From Eublepharis macularius (lineage: Eukaryota > Chordata > Lepidosauria > Squamata > Eublepharidae): a DNA stretch of 64,000 nt. The notes below the pieces were generated by a model. The model did not search any database. It saw nothing but the letters and a program-made list of their open reading frames with translations, and had not been told where the DNA came from. Position 1 is the first letter of the stretch, and the number at the start of each line of letters is the position of its first letter. The stretch is from the NCBI RefSeq assembly GCF_028583425.1, contig NC_072797.1, forward strand, positions 20,556,001 through 20,620,000, written 5' to 3'. Shown piece by piece: positions 1 to 10,759 of this stretch. A program made the position numbers and the translations under genes.

Positions 1-677
1 TCAAAATATGACCACCCCAAAACATAGGATGGGATACCAACATAAGAGTTAAGTGATCTTCAAGAATCTGTCCACCTCTTAAAACGTCATTTTTTGCACA
101 TCTGCGCTGAAGCAGATCACCCTGGGATCCTGTGCCAGCAGCCAGAGGCAACTCACATTCTAAGACACCTTGTTAGCCCACTGCAATATTCACTTGAAAG
201 TGGATTAATGGTGTGCTCTGTGAACATTAAATTCAATTAAATACGTTTACATAGGACTGCCACCTAAAAACATGGACTCACGGGACTAAGAAAACACGCA
301 CAGGAACCAGCTACAAAACATGATTGTTTCAATTTGTGTGCCCGTATCCGATGGCTATTTTATAAGAACTCTGGCAAAACAGAGCAATTCACACTTTCAA
401 GTATTTTATCCAGCATAAATATTCTTCAGTCCTGACCTAGATAGCCCAGGAGGGCTGGATCTAGTCAAATCTCAGACGGTAAGCCCTTGGTTAGTGATTG
501 GATGGGAGACCTCCAGCGAAGACTAGGGTTGCCGAGGCAGGCAATGGCAAACCACCTATTAATCTTTTGTCATGAAAACCTCACCGGGCCGGGGGGGGGG
601 GGTGTTGCCGTAAGTGAACTATGACTTGAAGGCAGGACTTCATTCATTTCAAATGTTCTTTGAGGCTTCCCACTCAC
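1..677 (-). other. LMAN1: LMAN1 intron 3 (partial), with a 5S-derived SINE
   Basis: This stretch follows the splice donor of LMAN1 exon 3 and continues off the left edge. I see no further LMAN1 exon here on the minus strand. Bases 1-420 show nothing I recognise. Bases about 440-640 hold a SINE, listed separately. Confidence 0.75.
440..640 (+). repeat. 5S rRNA-derived SINE
   Basis: The block GGATGGGAGACC preceded by CTTGGTTAGT is the internal promoter region of 5S rRNA. It is followed by the SINE body (GGCAGGCAATGGCAAACC, then a CATGAAAACC block and GACTTGAAGGC). A run of G around 590-602 interrupts it. Related copies lie on the minus strand near 57.1 and 58.6 kb. Confidence 0.8.
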
Positions 678-785
678 CTTTGCATCATTGTCGAAGGAGT
701 CAAAGAAGATGCCCACGCCATTCCAATTATCGGCCGCTCCGAAAACAGGACCGTCTAAGCCTTGCCCTTCAGTAAACCAGACTGC
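678..785 (-). CDS. LMAN1: LMAN1 (ERGIC-53) coding exon 3
   Basis: This 108-nt exon encodes exactly 36 codons in phase 0, starting AVWFTEGQG and ending FDNDAK. It is bounded by an acceptor ending TCTCTGGACAG and a donor AAG|GTGAGT. It carries the central part of the leguminous-type lectin domain, including FFDSFDND, the family's Ca2+ and mannose binding loop, which is fully conserved. It joins in frame to exon 2, which ends ADGL. The residues match vertebrate LMAN1 much better than its paralogue LMAN1L. Confidence 0.95.
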
Positions 786-869
786 CTGTCCAGAGAAATT
801 CAAACCCCAGATCTGAGATACTTGTTTCCGTACAACAAATTTGTTTGTAAAGGCAAGAGTTCAACATAC

Positions 870-1024
870 CAGGCCGTCGGCTCCTACTCGTCCCCTGCCC
901 GTCACTCGGAAGGTCACTTCAATCTCCCAGTATTCAAAAATAGATTTGTTTTTTGTCCATACTGATCCCCTTTGGCTCTTTAACGATGGAGTTATTCTTA
1001 TCTGATCTGCACTGGGTATGGCAT
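870..1024 (-). CDS. LMAN1: LMAN1 (ERGIC-53) coding exon 2
   Basis: This 155-nt exon sits between acceptor TTCCTTTTTAG and donor CTG|GTATGT. The first two bases complete an Asn codon begun in exon 1. The next 51 codons run from AIPSADQIRITPSLK through RGSVWTKNK to VTFRVTGRGRVGADGL. They form the N-terminal strands of the L-type lectin carbohydrate recognition domain. The Asp in ADGL corresponds to a sugar-contacting Asp in the family. SLKSQRGSVWTK and FRVTGRGR are hallmark LMAN1 segments; the LMAN1L paralogue differs at many of these sites. The exon is intact, with no stop or frameshift. Confidence 0.96.
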
Positions 1025-4000
1025 CTAAAAAGGAACAAAAGTAATTGATTATTTTAGAAGTTTTCACCATTTTTGTAGTAATAATGCATGCTACAAAGGT
1101 GCCACCACCAGTATTTGGTGAACTGGTTTTCCAAAATGTTTTTTGGGAAAAAATCATTACATTTTCAATCCTGTCCTTAGTCTAAGGAGAACAGAGTGGT
1201 GAACTTAAGTCTCTCACACACCCTTTTATGTACTCAAAGCCATCCTGTGAGCTGCGCAAGGCTGAGAATCAATGATCACTCAGTGAGTAGCTGAGTAGAT
1301 TGAAGCAGGCTAAATTTCTCAGATGCACAGGGGGGAATAAAGATAGTGCAGTAGCAAGAAAAAAAAATCTAAACGTCATTCTTTCCAAGCACATTAGCTC
1401 ATTTGTAGCTTTAAGCTGCAGAAGTCTCCAACTACCTGCTCATCTGAGACTCACAGCAGTAAGAGTTTCATACCTAGGATTGCAAAGTATATTTAGATAC
1501 TCCTCCACGAACTCCATCAGTGGAAGGTCCATATCTTCCATATGCAGTGCTGTAGACAATGAGCAGTGACATTTGCAGGAATGTGTAAACTGGAGAAATG
1601 AAGTCAGTGTTGCCAGCAAGTTCTGAAAACTCTTTGGCAGGATGTTAAGCAAACGGGGTGGGTGGGAATTGTGGAAGATGCTGCTGCTAGGCAAGATTTA
1701 TGTCTTCTTTAAATCTGATGGGATTTCCTACAAGGCATCAAAATCTGAGAAGGTCTTGTTGACAAAATCTTAGGTGCCAGGTCACCACAGCGGCTAGCAA
1801 TATCATTGTAGCACCAACATAGTCTCTCTCTGTGATTTTCAGTAGAAGTACAAAACATCATTTAACATCAGAATATTTTTGACGTATGATATAAAAACGC
1901 ACATGTGCAAAGTTCATGTGATTGCTTCTTTATATGTTAAATTGGCATCATTCAATGGCAGTACATGAGATAATTTTTTAACCAGTCAATTTCTGTATTG
2001 GGTTCACTGTTCATTTAAGGGAAGCTTTTTGAACAATAATGAAATTATGAGAAATTGGAGAGAAGTTAGGCTTAGTGTTAAGAGATTAGCTTTTTGCCAT
2101 GGGAAAAACTAGGGTTACTCCGTATTTATTTATATACTAGAAGAATTTGGTCACAGCTTTAAAAAAACTATGACAAACTGTGATGAGTTTAGAATTAGGG
2201 TTTGTGATAGCAACAATTAGAGAGTATGGTCACTAGAATACAAAACCCTAAGGGCTGAAAAATGAGCCTGGCTCCTACAGCTGAACAAAATTGGTCAACA
2301 ACAATTAAGCACAATTAAAGACACATCATGACACAGCCTAGCTCTCTGCCAGAAGGCCCATCATCCCATTTACAAGAATGCATAGGACCACACTTTCACA
2401 GTGGGTTCATTTCTCATGACCCTTTCCACGCAGAAGTACATCTATTACTTTCAGGATCATATCCAGACACAAAAGCAGGCAAAGACCAGCATATCAGATG
2501 CTCACATGTAGTAGCAGCAAATACTAAAAACCTTCATAAGGTACATACCCTAACAGTCATGCAGCCAACCGTAAGTCACTCGGCAGATATCATGCTCTTT
2601 GGCTACAATAAATTTTCATATGCTTAATGTCTCTCCTTACTCTCTCAACCTTAGTTTTGTTTTCTACTAGTGAATATTAAGCAACAGGTAGTTGTTGAAG
2701 AACTACATTCCTTCTTTAAAAAATTTAAAGTATTTTTTCCTATTATTTCTCCCAACTCAGTTTCCAAGCCCTACCATGCTAAATCTGAGCTTCTCCCTAG
2801 TCCTCATTTGACTTAACATTAGAAGTCACTTGCTTCATGATTCAAACATAGGTTTAATCAATGACAGAGCCGTCAACACATCACTATCCAATTTGCAATA
2901 GACAGCAGCTTGCTCATCAGAAGACACTGAATAAACAGGTTGGGTACCTTAAAAAATCAAACTCTAAAATAGCAAGGTATCTTTAGCAACAAAATAAAAC
3001 CAGAGTAGCCAGCAAGTTCTGAACACTCTTTGCCAGGATGTTAAGCGAAGGGGATGGGGCTGTGGAAGAAAATGCTGATAGGCAAGAAGGGAAGCACTAT
3101 AAGCCAGCCTCTCGTCTCTGTGAGTAGTGACACATCACCATAAAGATGGTAATGGTTTCATGTTAAGCAACTTATTTCAATAGTGTCATTTGACTATGCA
3201 AACAGTTCTCTGAGAACTACACAGATAAGTAAATGACATAGAAGGCTTCAGTCCAAAGTAGCTTCACATACTAAGTAGAAAAAAATACATTGTTCTTAAT
3301 GTAGCACATACAAGCCAAGCTTCGGCACCAGCATCAAGTTAACACAGTTATGTTCAACCCCTACACTTGTCCTTTAACCCCAAGATACATTAACTACAGA
3401 AAACAAAGGAAAGTTATGAAATCACTGTTTACTTCAGAAATGTCTCAACCTTACAATTAGCTCATAATTTTGATATGACGGATCTCCCTTGCAAATCACC
3501 CCTTGCAACTAGGTTCGGACCTACAACCATCCTCTTCTTCAGTAGTCACGTTCACCTACATGCATTAAAATCCTCACTGCTCAGAAATACCCAGCGGAAA
3601 AGGGTGAAAAATCCTGCAGACTTCAGCTATCCTGCTAAGTGCATGACAGAACGGTTTAAAGAGCATGGGCAGGCTTTCCCTGAACAAAGGAGACTTGACA
3701 GAGAGCAGCTTGCTCATCAGAAGGCACTCCTGTCACTGGGATACATTTGCAGCTTACCTAAGCACCATATGGTGTGCTTTACTTGGTAATGCAAGAAGCC
3801 ACTAATCACCTATCTTGGGAAAGCAACACAGTACTGACAATCAACAGCAAATTGCTCTGTAATGCTCTCTATCAGCAGGCAATGTAAAAAAGAAACCACC
3901 TCTTAAGATCTACAGGACTCTAGAGACATGTTGTAACATATGCACCCTTAGCGAGGATACAAGTCCTATCTGAACATTCCTACAGAAATGTCCTACACTT

Positions 4001-4324
4001 TATTCATTCTCAATTATGTTGTTACCTATGCTTCTTTTTTTTGAACAAAGACTAAGGCAGAGAAGGCTCTCAGGATAATACCCCTTCAGTAGTCCCCTGA
4101 ACTAAATACATACACTCTTGCTCTCTAAGGTATGTCAAAATTTAGAAATATCACCTGCACCTATATGTAGCAACGGGGTGGGAAGGGACATCATGCTCTA
4201 CTATAATCAATTAGAAAAATGAGATCATGCACACCCTATGTATAAGCAGCAGAACAAGACCTTGTAAGTATCATTTCTGTAAGGCAAAGGGGGTATTGGG
4301 AGAATACTCTGTGAGTTCTAAAAC

Positions 4325-4567
4325 TCACAGTTGGTGTAATGGTTAAGAGCGCAGGACTCTAATCTGGAGAACCGGGTTTGATTCCCCACTCCTCCACTTG
4401 AAGCCAGCTGGGTGACCTTGGGTCAGTCACAGCTTCTAGCTCTCTCAGCCTCACCCACCTCACAGGGTGTTGTGTTGTGGGGATAATAACAACATACTTT
4501 GTAAACCGCTCTGAGTGGGTGTTAAGTCATCCTGAAGGGCAGTATATAAATCGAATGTTGTTGTTAT
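4325..4567 (+). repeat. tRNA-derived squamate SINE (family A)
   Basis: The head is AGTTGGTGTAATGGTTAAGAG with a B-box-like GGTTTGATTCC. It is followed by the conserved body (GAAGCCAGCTGGGTGACC, CTCACAGGGTG, GTAAACCGCTCTGAGTGGG) and the tail GGCAGTATATAAATCGAATG with a TTG-repeat end. It lies in LMAN1 intron 1. It is near full length. Confidence 0.9.
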
Positions 4568-5279
4568 TCTGCTATGCTCAAACTCTAATTCCTCCAAGCA
4601 GCTAAGTCACCTCGGCAGAATATCTCATGCAATGGCAGCACTATATAAAATTATAGCAGCAGAAGCTGCAATGGCACAAGTGGCCCACATTCGTAAGCCA
4701 TTTCCCAAAAGATAAAAGGCATACCCACAAAGTTATTGAGAGGTGGCAGATTCTCTAAGACATGACAGGGCTAAGACCTGTGGCTTCAGGTCTCCTGTCA
4801 TCATTGCGCACACCAGAAGACAACTTATCCATCTTTGTGTATGAGGACATGCCCCCAACCCAGCTCATTTCTGTGAATAGCCACCATATCTCTGCCACGG
4901 AACTGCAGACTTCAGGTTTGCGTGGCCTACACTTTTAAAAGAATTTTATCATCCCCATTGTCCATCAGTGTGGTTTATTTCTCAAAATGAAAACATGTAT
5001 TCAGAACACCGTAAGCCGTAACTAAACGGAAACAATTTTGAGTAGACATTTACTGAGCATTAAGAAAAGACTGGCTATCAGACCAAAACCCACCTGCAAG
5101 AACTCTATCAGATAAGGGCCAGAGGTCCATTAGTGGGCAATGGCCTAGACCCAAATAACTGGTACTTCGCTATCAGTGTGAAGGCACAATGATTAAGGTA
5201 CAGAGAGGGATACATGCAGACACATGCTGGGGAAGTTATATGGAAATCTCTTTACAGAGATACTTGAGGAAGTGAGAAA

Positions 5280-5560
5280 GTTAAGCACTGGGTAGTTTCT
5301 ATGTTGCTAACAGATGTTACTTTAATTAGTTATGCTTCATTTCAGAAAGGTTTTATCTCTGTGTTTTAGCGTTATGCTTGTTTTTCAAGTTTCCTGCTAT
5401 TATACTCTATTGCATCGGTTTATTGAATAACTGCAGATCACATTTTATTTCGCTCAGTAAACATCCTAGCTGTTGGTTATATTGTATTCACTTGCACATG
5501 TAATCTGCCTTGGGTCTCAGTGAGAAAGGAAGACTGTTAATAAATAAAAATAAGTCATCC
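5280..5560 (+). repeat. LINE 3' tail (L2/CR1-like), degraded
   Basis: The TGGGTAGTTTCTATGTTG start, a T-rich stretch, TGTAATCTGCCTTGGG and the AATAAATAAAAATAA end resemble the copy at about 23070-23305, which ends AATCCACCTTGAG and AATAAATAAA. Only the non-coding 3' end is present. The clade is uncertain. Confidence 0.5.
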
Positions 5561-6272
5561 AGGCCTGGAAAAAGAAAAAAGAAAAAGAGGTGGGTAAAAT
5601 TCCCAACCAGATTGGAAATTCTTCTTCAGTTTTTCAGATCTTTAATTTGTTACTTGGAAAGCATAATCATATCAGAACCTGGCTGCTAAATGATTTGTTA
5701 CAGTTTGGAGAGGGAAAGAGGTTTTGATTTAGAGGAGCTTGTGTACACCTTATTTTTGTAATCTGGTCTGAGTTGAAATCCAATTCAGTATTTCTTTTAT
5801 AATATAATTATATGGCACTCTTTGGTATTCAAAGCGCTGCAGACCCACTAGCAATTCAGTGAGAGTTAGGGTGATGTTGTGGTTAGAGTGTCAAGAGTAG
5901 GATCTATAAATAAAAAAAATGAGTAACAACCACCATCAGAGGAACCTATTTATCAGAAAGATCGAGAAACGGGTCCAATTTCAGATATTCCTGCTTCTCT
6001 ATCCACCGGCTCCTCTTTCTACCAGGTTGTCATGGCTTACCTCTGAAGATGAACAGACAAGAGGTTCCTTGGTAAACATTTCCCTATCTGAAAAGCCCAG
6101 TCCCTAATGCCAGGTGGGCAGTGGAGTCCCAAAGGCGAGCCCGGAGCACTCTGCACATGCTCGCAGGCGGCCTCGCCATAGCCTGAAACGCTCTAGAGCC
6201 GAATCCCATCTTTTCAAAGCAAGTCAGAGCCCGCAGCTCTCTCCCTCTATGGCTTTGCCCATTGGTACTTAC

Positions 6273-6474
6273 TGCCCGTGTGCGCCCAGAAAGGCACCGA
6301 CCCATCCGCCTGCACCAAATGCGGCCCCTTGAAGCTGTATTTATACTCGAAGCGGCGGTGAGGTAGGAGAGGCCCCTTCTCCGCTTGGCCGGTGGCGTCT
6401 GCGGCGCGAAGCAAGCGACAAGCCAGGCAGAAGAGCACCAAGAGGCTCCCCTTCGGCACCGAGACCGCCGCCAT
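6273..6474 (-). CDS. LMAN1: LMAN1 (ERGIC-53) coding exon 1: start and signal peptide
   Basis: LMAN1 is a type I membrane lectin of the ER-Golgi intermediate compartment. With MCFD2 it carries glycoproteins such as coagulation factors V and VIII out of the ER. This exon gives 67 codons plus one base. I chose the ATG at 6472-6474 (MAAVSVPKG...) because it lies in a strong Kozak context (GCGAAGATGG) and no in-frame ATG lies just upstream. Residues 1-24 form a signal peptide with a hydrophobic core (LLVLFCLACRLL). The mature N terminus then runs into PHRRFEYKYSFKGPHLV, a hallmark of the family, and VPFWAHTG. The donor is GGGCA|GTAAGT. With exons 2 and 3, 155 residues of a protein of about 510 are visible; the rest of the lectin domain, the coiled coil, the membrane span and the ER-exit tail lie off the left edge. 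Confidence 0.96.
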
Positions 6475-6720
6475 CTTCGCCTCTGCTACATGCAACCCGG
6501 CTCGGCCAACAGGGCGCTACCTGATTGGCCGAGAGGACGGAGAGGCGGGGCTTGTCTTCGGCCAAAGGGCAAAGAGCGCCGCGGCTTGGCTGGACGGGCG
6601 TGGCTCCCCGTGTTTCCGCCCCGCCCACCAGCCCCGCCCACAAGGCAGAAAAATAACGTTAGAGGGGAGGGGCCGTTATTTCAGAGGAGGCTCCGCCCAC
6701 AGCTTTCCCGCGCCTTTAAA
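6390..6720 (-). promoter_or_regulatory. LMAN1: LMAN1 promoter / CpG-rich region
   Basis: GC- and CpG-rich DNA surrounds exon 1 and extends upstream of it. GC boxes are seen at GAGGCGGGGCTTG (about 6542), CCCCGCCCACC and CCCCGCCCAC (about 6620-6640) and CTCCGCCCAC (about 6693). On the minus strand a CCAAT box lies at 6524-6528, about 50 bp upstream of the ATG. Nine bases after it comes CCCTG, a weak match to the ER stress element CCAAT-N9-CCACG. LMAN1 is a known unfolded-protein-response target, but this site is imperfect. No TATA box is seen. Confidence 0.7.
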
Positions 6721-7573
6721 AGCCGGCAGCAACGGCTGTCTCCTGACTTATGAAGTCTGTTTTTGTTGGGGGGGGGGGGGGAAGGTTGGCTGTAATTCAT
6801 CAGGCACTTTGTGTACTAGACACATAGCCCAAGATGACCACAATGTTTGATCTGGTTAATCTATTCGGTCTAAGACTATATTTTAATAATCTCTTATAGA
6901 AGGGTACAGTTAAATTCAAGTCAGATAATTGAAGTCAAGTCAGAAGCGATGGCAAACTCCAAACGTTAATGCCACAGTTCGAATCAAAGAAACACGCCAC
7001 TTTGCCATCGGAAATTAAGAAAGTTCAGGATAATCCAGGGGGTTTCTTCCCAGAGCGGGAGAAATGCACTTTCAGCCCAGTCCTAAAAAAGTCTCAGAAT
7101 CCTATTGAAGTTTTTTCAATGGGCCTTACTCGCAGGAAAGAATTCTTAGGATTGCCCTGTTTGCTGTAGTAGACACACAGCCCAAGATAATTTATTTTTA
7201 TTTTTTAATTTTATTTATGCTGTTTACGGTCTGCCCTTTTTCACTGAGACTGAAGGGGGATTACCCAATAAGAGTCAGTACAGTCAATGTAAAAGATACT
7301 TTTCAATAATTGTCAGGCTATGGACGGACAGATCCCTGTACCATTGCAACAAGAAATCCAGGCTCTTGGTTAAATGGCGATTCAGAAATCGAATCATTTC
7401 CATAGATATGTCCAGAGGGTTACTCAGAAGCAAGGTAGGCATCTAAGCAGTAAGAGCAAGATTGACAGGAATCCTAACCTGGGAAAATCCTTTCTCTTAA
7501 CTTACATGTTTGCTCCTTCCCCCTCCCCACAGTAAACAGGACTTTTGGCGCAAACTTGTCCTGAGAACGTCTT
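6721..7573. other. Start of LMAN1-CCBE1 intergenic region; no gene
   Basis: A G-run lies near 6770. A stretch at about 6885-7050 resembles 8145-8400 (a repeated segment; see findings). Nearly the same phrase, tagacacacagcccaagat, occurs near 6817 and 7170, so this may be part of an unclassified interspersed repeat. No coding signal is supported. Confidence 0.5.
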
Positions 7574-7586
7574 GCATATTTATACT

Positions 7587-7740
7587 TCGTCAGATGCCTG
7601 ATACCAGTCTCTGTATCAGGCATCTGACGAAGAGAACTTGATTCTCGAAAGCTTATGCTAAAATAAAATTGGTTAGTCTTAAAGGTGCTACTGGACTCTT
7701 TTTGATTTTGCTACCACAGACTAACACGGCTAACTTCTCT
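7587..7740 (+). mobile_element. Penelope-like retroelement fragment with hammerhead motif (family 1)
   Basis: This 154-bp insertion is flanked by a perfect 13-bp target duplication, GCATATTTATACT (7574-7586 and 7741-7753). It begins with an inverted repeat: cgtcagatgcctgata pairs with tatcaggcatctgacg across a 10-base loop. A hammerhead core follows at 7620-7658. The tail, GTTAGTCTTAAAGGTGC to CAGACTAACACGGCTAA, is a tail common in reptile genomes. The Penelope-like assignment rests on the ribozyme layout and the inverted organisation. No protein-coding part is present. Confidence 0.7.
7620..7658 (+). ncRNA. Hammerhead ribozyme motif (family 1)
   Basis: Stem I is GCAT (7620-7623) paired with ATGC (7655-7658). 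The core is CTGACGA at 7624-7630. Stem II is GAGAA (7632-7636) with TTCTC (7642-7646) and a 5-base loop. GAAA follows at 7647-7650. The next bases GCTT give a 2-bp stem III (AG with CT) and a CUU cleavage triplet, so cleavage is predicted before 7655. A minimal stem III of this kind is known from hammerheads of Penelope-like elements, which are thought to act as dimers. All invariant core positions are intact; activity is inferred. Confidence 0.7.
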
Positions 7741-7753
7741 GCATATTTATACT

Positions 7754-8237
7754 ATCAAGCTGAGACACTGAAAAAGCAAGAGATCAAAGTTGAGACATAG
7801 CAGTGCATGGGAGTGAACAGTCTACAAGGTCAGAAGCACTGAATATTTCTGCAGTCCGTTAGATAAAGCACCTGCAGTAAGCCTGTGAAAGAAACAGTTA
7901 TGACATTGGCAACATGACATCAAGTTATAGCATGAAACATTGATTCAGAATAACAGGTCAGCATTAGCATTGGTATGGATGGGGTTCAAACATGACAATA
8001 ATAGGGTACAGAACTGCAAATTTGCAAAGATTTAAAACCAGCAGTAATCCAATACAGAGGTGAAGAAATGCTGAAATGGAGCACAAGCAATTATGACAAC
8101 ATGGAAAGTACCCAATTAATTAATTCAGCCTAAGAATCTGTTTGAGTAACAATCCCTTATAGAAGGACACAGTTTAATTCAAGCTGAAAGTGATGGAATA
8201 ATCCAAATGTAATGCCAGGGTATCCAGTCGAATAAAT
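7754..8237. other. Intergenic, no recognised feature
   Basis: This is AT-rich unique-looking sequence without coding signal. The end (from about 8145) resembles 6885-7050. Confidence 0.4.
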
Positions 8238-8318
8238 CCAGAGGAGTTAGCCGTGTTAGTCTGTAGTAGCAAAATCAAAAAGAGTCCAGTAGCACCTTTA
8301 AGACTAACCAATAAATAC
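8238..8318 (-). mobile_element. Truncated copy of the family 1 retroelement tail
   Basis: On the minus strand this reads as the tail of the element at 7587-7740: GGTTAGTCTTAAAGGTGC, then ACTGGACTCTTTTTG, ending AGACTAACACGGCTAA. The hammerhead part is absent (5' truncation). The short direct repeat AATAAAT on both sides is a possible target duplication. Confidence 0.65.
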
Positions 8319-8614
8319 TCAATTTTTCATTAGAAATTAATGAAGTTTGAGTAAATGTATGACTGCAGTTTGTAGATATATCGTTCATTTAAAACTCTCA
8401 GGTTGAAAGATAAGGTAGCTTGGCTTACAACCTAATTGAAAACTTAAACTAGTTAAAACAAACTATGAGGAAATCAAAAGAAACTAGTCAATTTGCAAAA
8501 TCAAACTATGTTGCGGGCATAAAAAGCAAAATATTCTTTCCAAAAAGCCAAAAGCTAAAAAAGCAGAAAAGTCGACAGGATAAAACAACAGAATAGGAAA
8601 TAAGACAGAGAAAC

Positions 8615-8851
8615 TGAGTTTGGTGTAGTGGTTAAGACTCTAATCTAGATAGCAGGGTTTGATTCCCCACTCCTCCACTTGAAGCCAGCTGGGTGACCTT
8701 GGGCTAGTCACAGCTGTTAGGAGCTCTCTCAGCCCCACTCACCTCACAGGGTGTCTGTTTGTGGGGATAATAATAACATACTTTGTAAACCGCTCTGAGT
8801 GGGCATTAAGTTGTCCTGAAGGGCGGTATATAAATCTAATGTTGTTGTTGT
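8615..8851 (+). repeat. tRNA-derived squamate SINE (family A)
   Basis: The head AGTTTGGTGTAGTGGTTAAG, body GAAGCCAGCTGGGTGACC, GTAAACCGCTCTGAGTGGG and tail GGCGGTATATAAATCTAATG with (TTG)n are all present. There is a small deletion in the tRNA-like part compared with the copy at 4325. Confidence 0.9.
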
Positions 8852-9249
8852 TCATACAATCAAGAATTACAAACAGGCTAGCAGCAGCTAAAAAGTGATT
8901 TAAGTAGAAGTAAAATTTCAGACAAGCCTGCAAAAATTCAGGAAAGAAAGATAACAATACTAAATTCAACCTGAGGATTTAAGACAAGAAGGTCAATAAT
9001 GTCAAATCATAAAAAGGATCTGAGAGACAAAAGTTTATTTACCTGGCACCTGAAGACTTGCATTCTCTGTTGGTGTGTGTGTGTTCTATAGTATGGCCAC
9101 CACGACAAAAAAAAGCCCTGTCTTTAGTGTGCATCACTACCTCTATTGGTTTTAGCACATGGAGCAAGCCTCAGGAGAAGATGATGTTTCACATACCTTG
9201 AACCAAAACCATGTACAGCTTTTCTGAACTGTGCTCAAGCAAACTAGAA

Positions 9250-9440
9250 ATCTGTGCAGTTCTCTCAGGCCTGACATGGCCTAGCCAACATCATAATATC
9301 ATCACCAGCAAAGAAATCTGGCAAATCGCATTTTGAACCAGTGCACATTTCTGAATAGTCTTCAAAGGCAGCCCTACACAAAGCAGATTGCAGTAGTTCA
9401 GCATAGAGGTAATCAGCGCCTAGATTACTGGCTGCACACC
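9250..9440 (-). pseudogene. L2-like LINE reverse transcriptase remnant
   Basis: One minus-strand frame reads MLNYCNLLCVGLPLKTIQK, followed by a LVQNAICQ segment. This is the motif pattern (DYCNALY..GLP..., LVQNAAARL) found near the C-terminal end of L2-clade reverse transcriptases. Neighbouring bases 9000-9250 and 9440-9480 may belong to the same element. It is short and broken. Confidence 0.6.
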
Positions 9441-9479
9441 TCCCTGACATCACCCTTCTTCACCCACACACAAAACAGA

Positions 9480-10508
9480 ATGAAGGAAGAAACAAAGGAA
9501 ACAGCGGGAGGATTATACTGTGACTTGTGTGCACCCTGCATCTTCTACGTTCCTGCTACCTCCACAGGTAGAGGTTCTATTCTTCTCCTGCAGACACATT
9601 CTTCTTTGGCAAGTGGCCACACAGGGAAGCAGGCATAGCCACTCCAACAAAATATCATAGCTTCTTCCAAGGAACAGTTCAAATCTTGGAGAGGGGGGTA
9701 TAAATCCTTAAGGAGCAGCTTAAGACAAGGCAAGGGGAACACAGCAACAAGAGAACGTTGGCAGTAGGCCAGGCCAGTCGTTTCCCCACTAACTCATTGT
9801 CGGGGGCGGGGGGGAGACACATCTCTGGGAGACAAGGGGTTGAATCTCATCAAGAAGGAAACGGGGAATCAAGCAAATCTTGCCTTTTGCCCAGCTACAA
9901 ACTAGAAGGCAGAGGAACGCACTTCTTCCATACTATAGACCTTTGTGCTAATCATGCATCCAAGAGGTCATGAAGGACAAAGACACTTCATGGGTTATTT
10001 GGAATCTTCTATTGGACTTGGTGTTGAAACCAGCCATATGTACCAAGGGAAATGGGAAAGAAGGGTATAGCAACTTGGAACAGCACAGCCAGAACATGCA
10101 CAAAGTGCCTGGGTCAGGCCCAGTATGGGGCTAGTACGGACTGCCTGGAAGCAGTGCTCATGTGTGTAAGAACAGGGAGCATGACCTTGCACTGTCATTT
10201 GGAGGAGTAGAGCGTCCAATTTTGTGTTTATGTTCTGAGATGAAACATCTATGAAGTTTCTGAGCTGATCAGTTAGCAATATACTGTAAAGTTTGTTCTC
10301 CTCTTGGCTGTTTATATACAGAGTGCTCCCTTTTTGTGCAAAGTGCCCTTTCTCTAGAACAGGGTTCCCTACAGTGCCCATGGATGCTATGGTGCCATCC
10401 ACTATTTCCCCTGGCACATTTTTGGAAAATGGGTGCTTATCACCTCTTTCAAAATTCCAAAGGTACCCACAGGCTCAAAAAGGTTGGGGACCTTGCTCTA
10501 GAATTCCA
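9480..10508. other. Intergenic, no supported gene
   Basis: ORFs of up to 140 codons exist on both strands (for example 9995-10417 on the minus strand) but show no domain, no splice context and an unbiased composition. I treat them as chance frames. No repeat family is recognised with confidence. Confidence 0.4.
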
Positions 10509-10509
10509 A

Positions 10510-10758
10510 TCAGTTTGGTGTAGTGGTTAAGAGCAGCGGGACTCTAATCTGGAGAACCAGGTTTGATTCCGCACTCCTTCACTTGAAGCCAGCTGAGTGA
10601 CCTTGGGTCAGTCACAGCTCTTCCAGAGCTCTCTCAGCACAACCCACCTCACAGGGTGATTGTTGTGGGGATAATAATAACACGCTTTGTAAACCTCTCT
10701 TGAGTGGGTGTTAAGTTGTCCTGAAGGGCTGTATATAAATCAAATATTATTATTATAA
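10510..10758 (+). repeat. tRNA-derived squamate SINE (family A)
   Basis: The head AGTTTGGTGTAGTGGTTAAG and a B-box-like GGTTTGATTCC are clear, followed by the standard body and the tail GGCTGTATATAAATCAAATATT with (ATT)n. Confidence 0.9.
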
Positions 10759-10759
10759 A

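Larger units (their letters stand above)
1025..6272 (-). other. LMAN1: LMAN1 intron 1
   Basis: This is a 5.2-kb intron defined by the donor A|GTAAGT at 6272 and the acceptor at 1025. Its repeats include a tRNA-derived SINE (4325-4567) and a LINE 3' tail (about 5280-5560). ORFs at 2328-2627 and 3475-3789 lie inside it; they have no recognisable domain and no splice context, so I treat them as chance frames. Bases 1180-4320 otherwise show only AT-rich unique-looking sequence. Confidence 0.85.

Noticed and set aside
861..1157. LMAN1L (ERGL) as the identity of the left gene
   Set aside because: SLKSQRGSVWTK, FRVTGRGR and ADGL match LMAN1; the paralogue differs at many of these sites.
4345..4400. 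tRNA gene calls at SINE heads
   Set aside because: A and B boxes are present, but no cloverleaf or 3' acceptor closes; these are SINE heads.
6341..6850. ORFs of 100-152 codons around the LMAN1 promoter
   Set aside because: Antisense or shifted frames in the CpG-rich region; only the minus-strand exon 1 frame has homology.
7620..7663. Alternative folding with a 3-bp stem III (AGC/GCU, UUAU loop) for the hammerhead
   Set aside because: It leaves stem I unpaired; the 2-bp stem III version pairs GCAT with ATGC and matches the family 2 layout.
9995..10417. 140-codon minus-strand ORF as a candidate gene
   Set aside because: No domain, no splice or promoter context, and a plus-strand ORF of similar length overlaps it.
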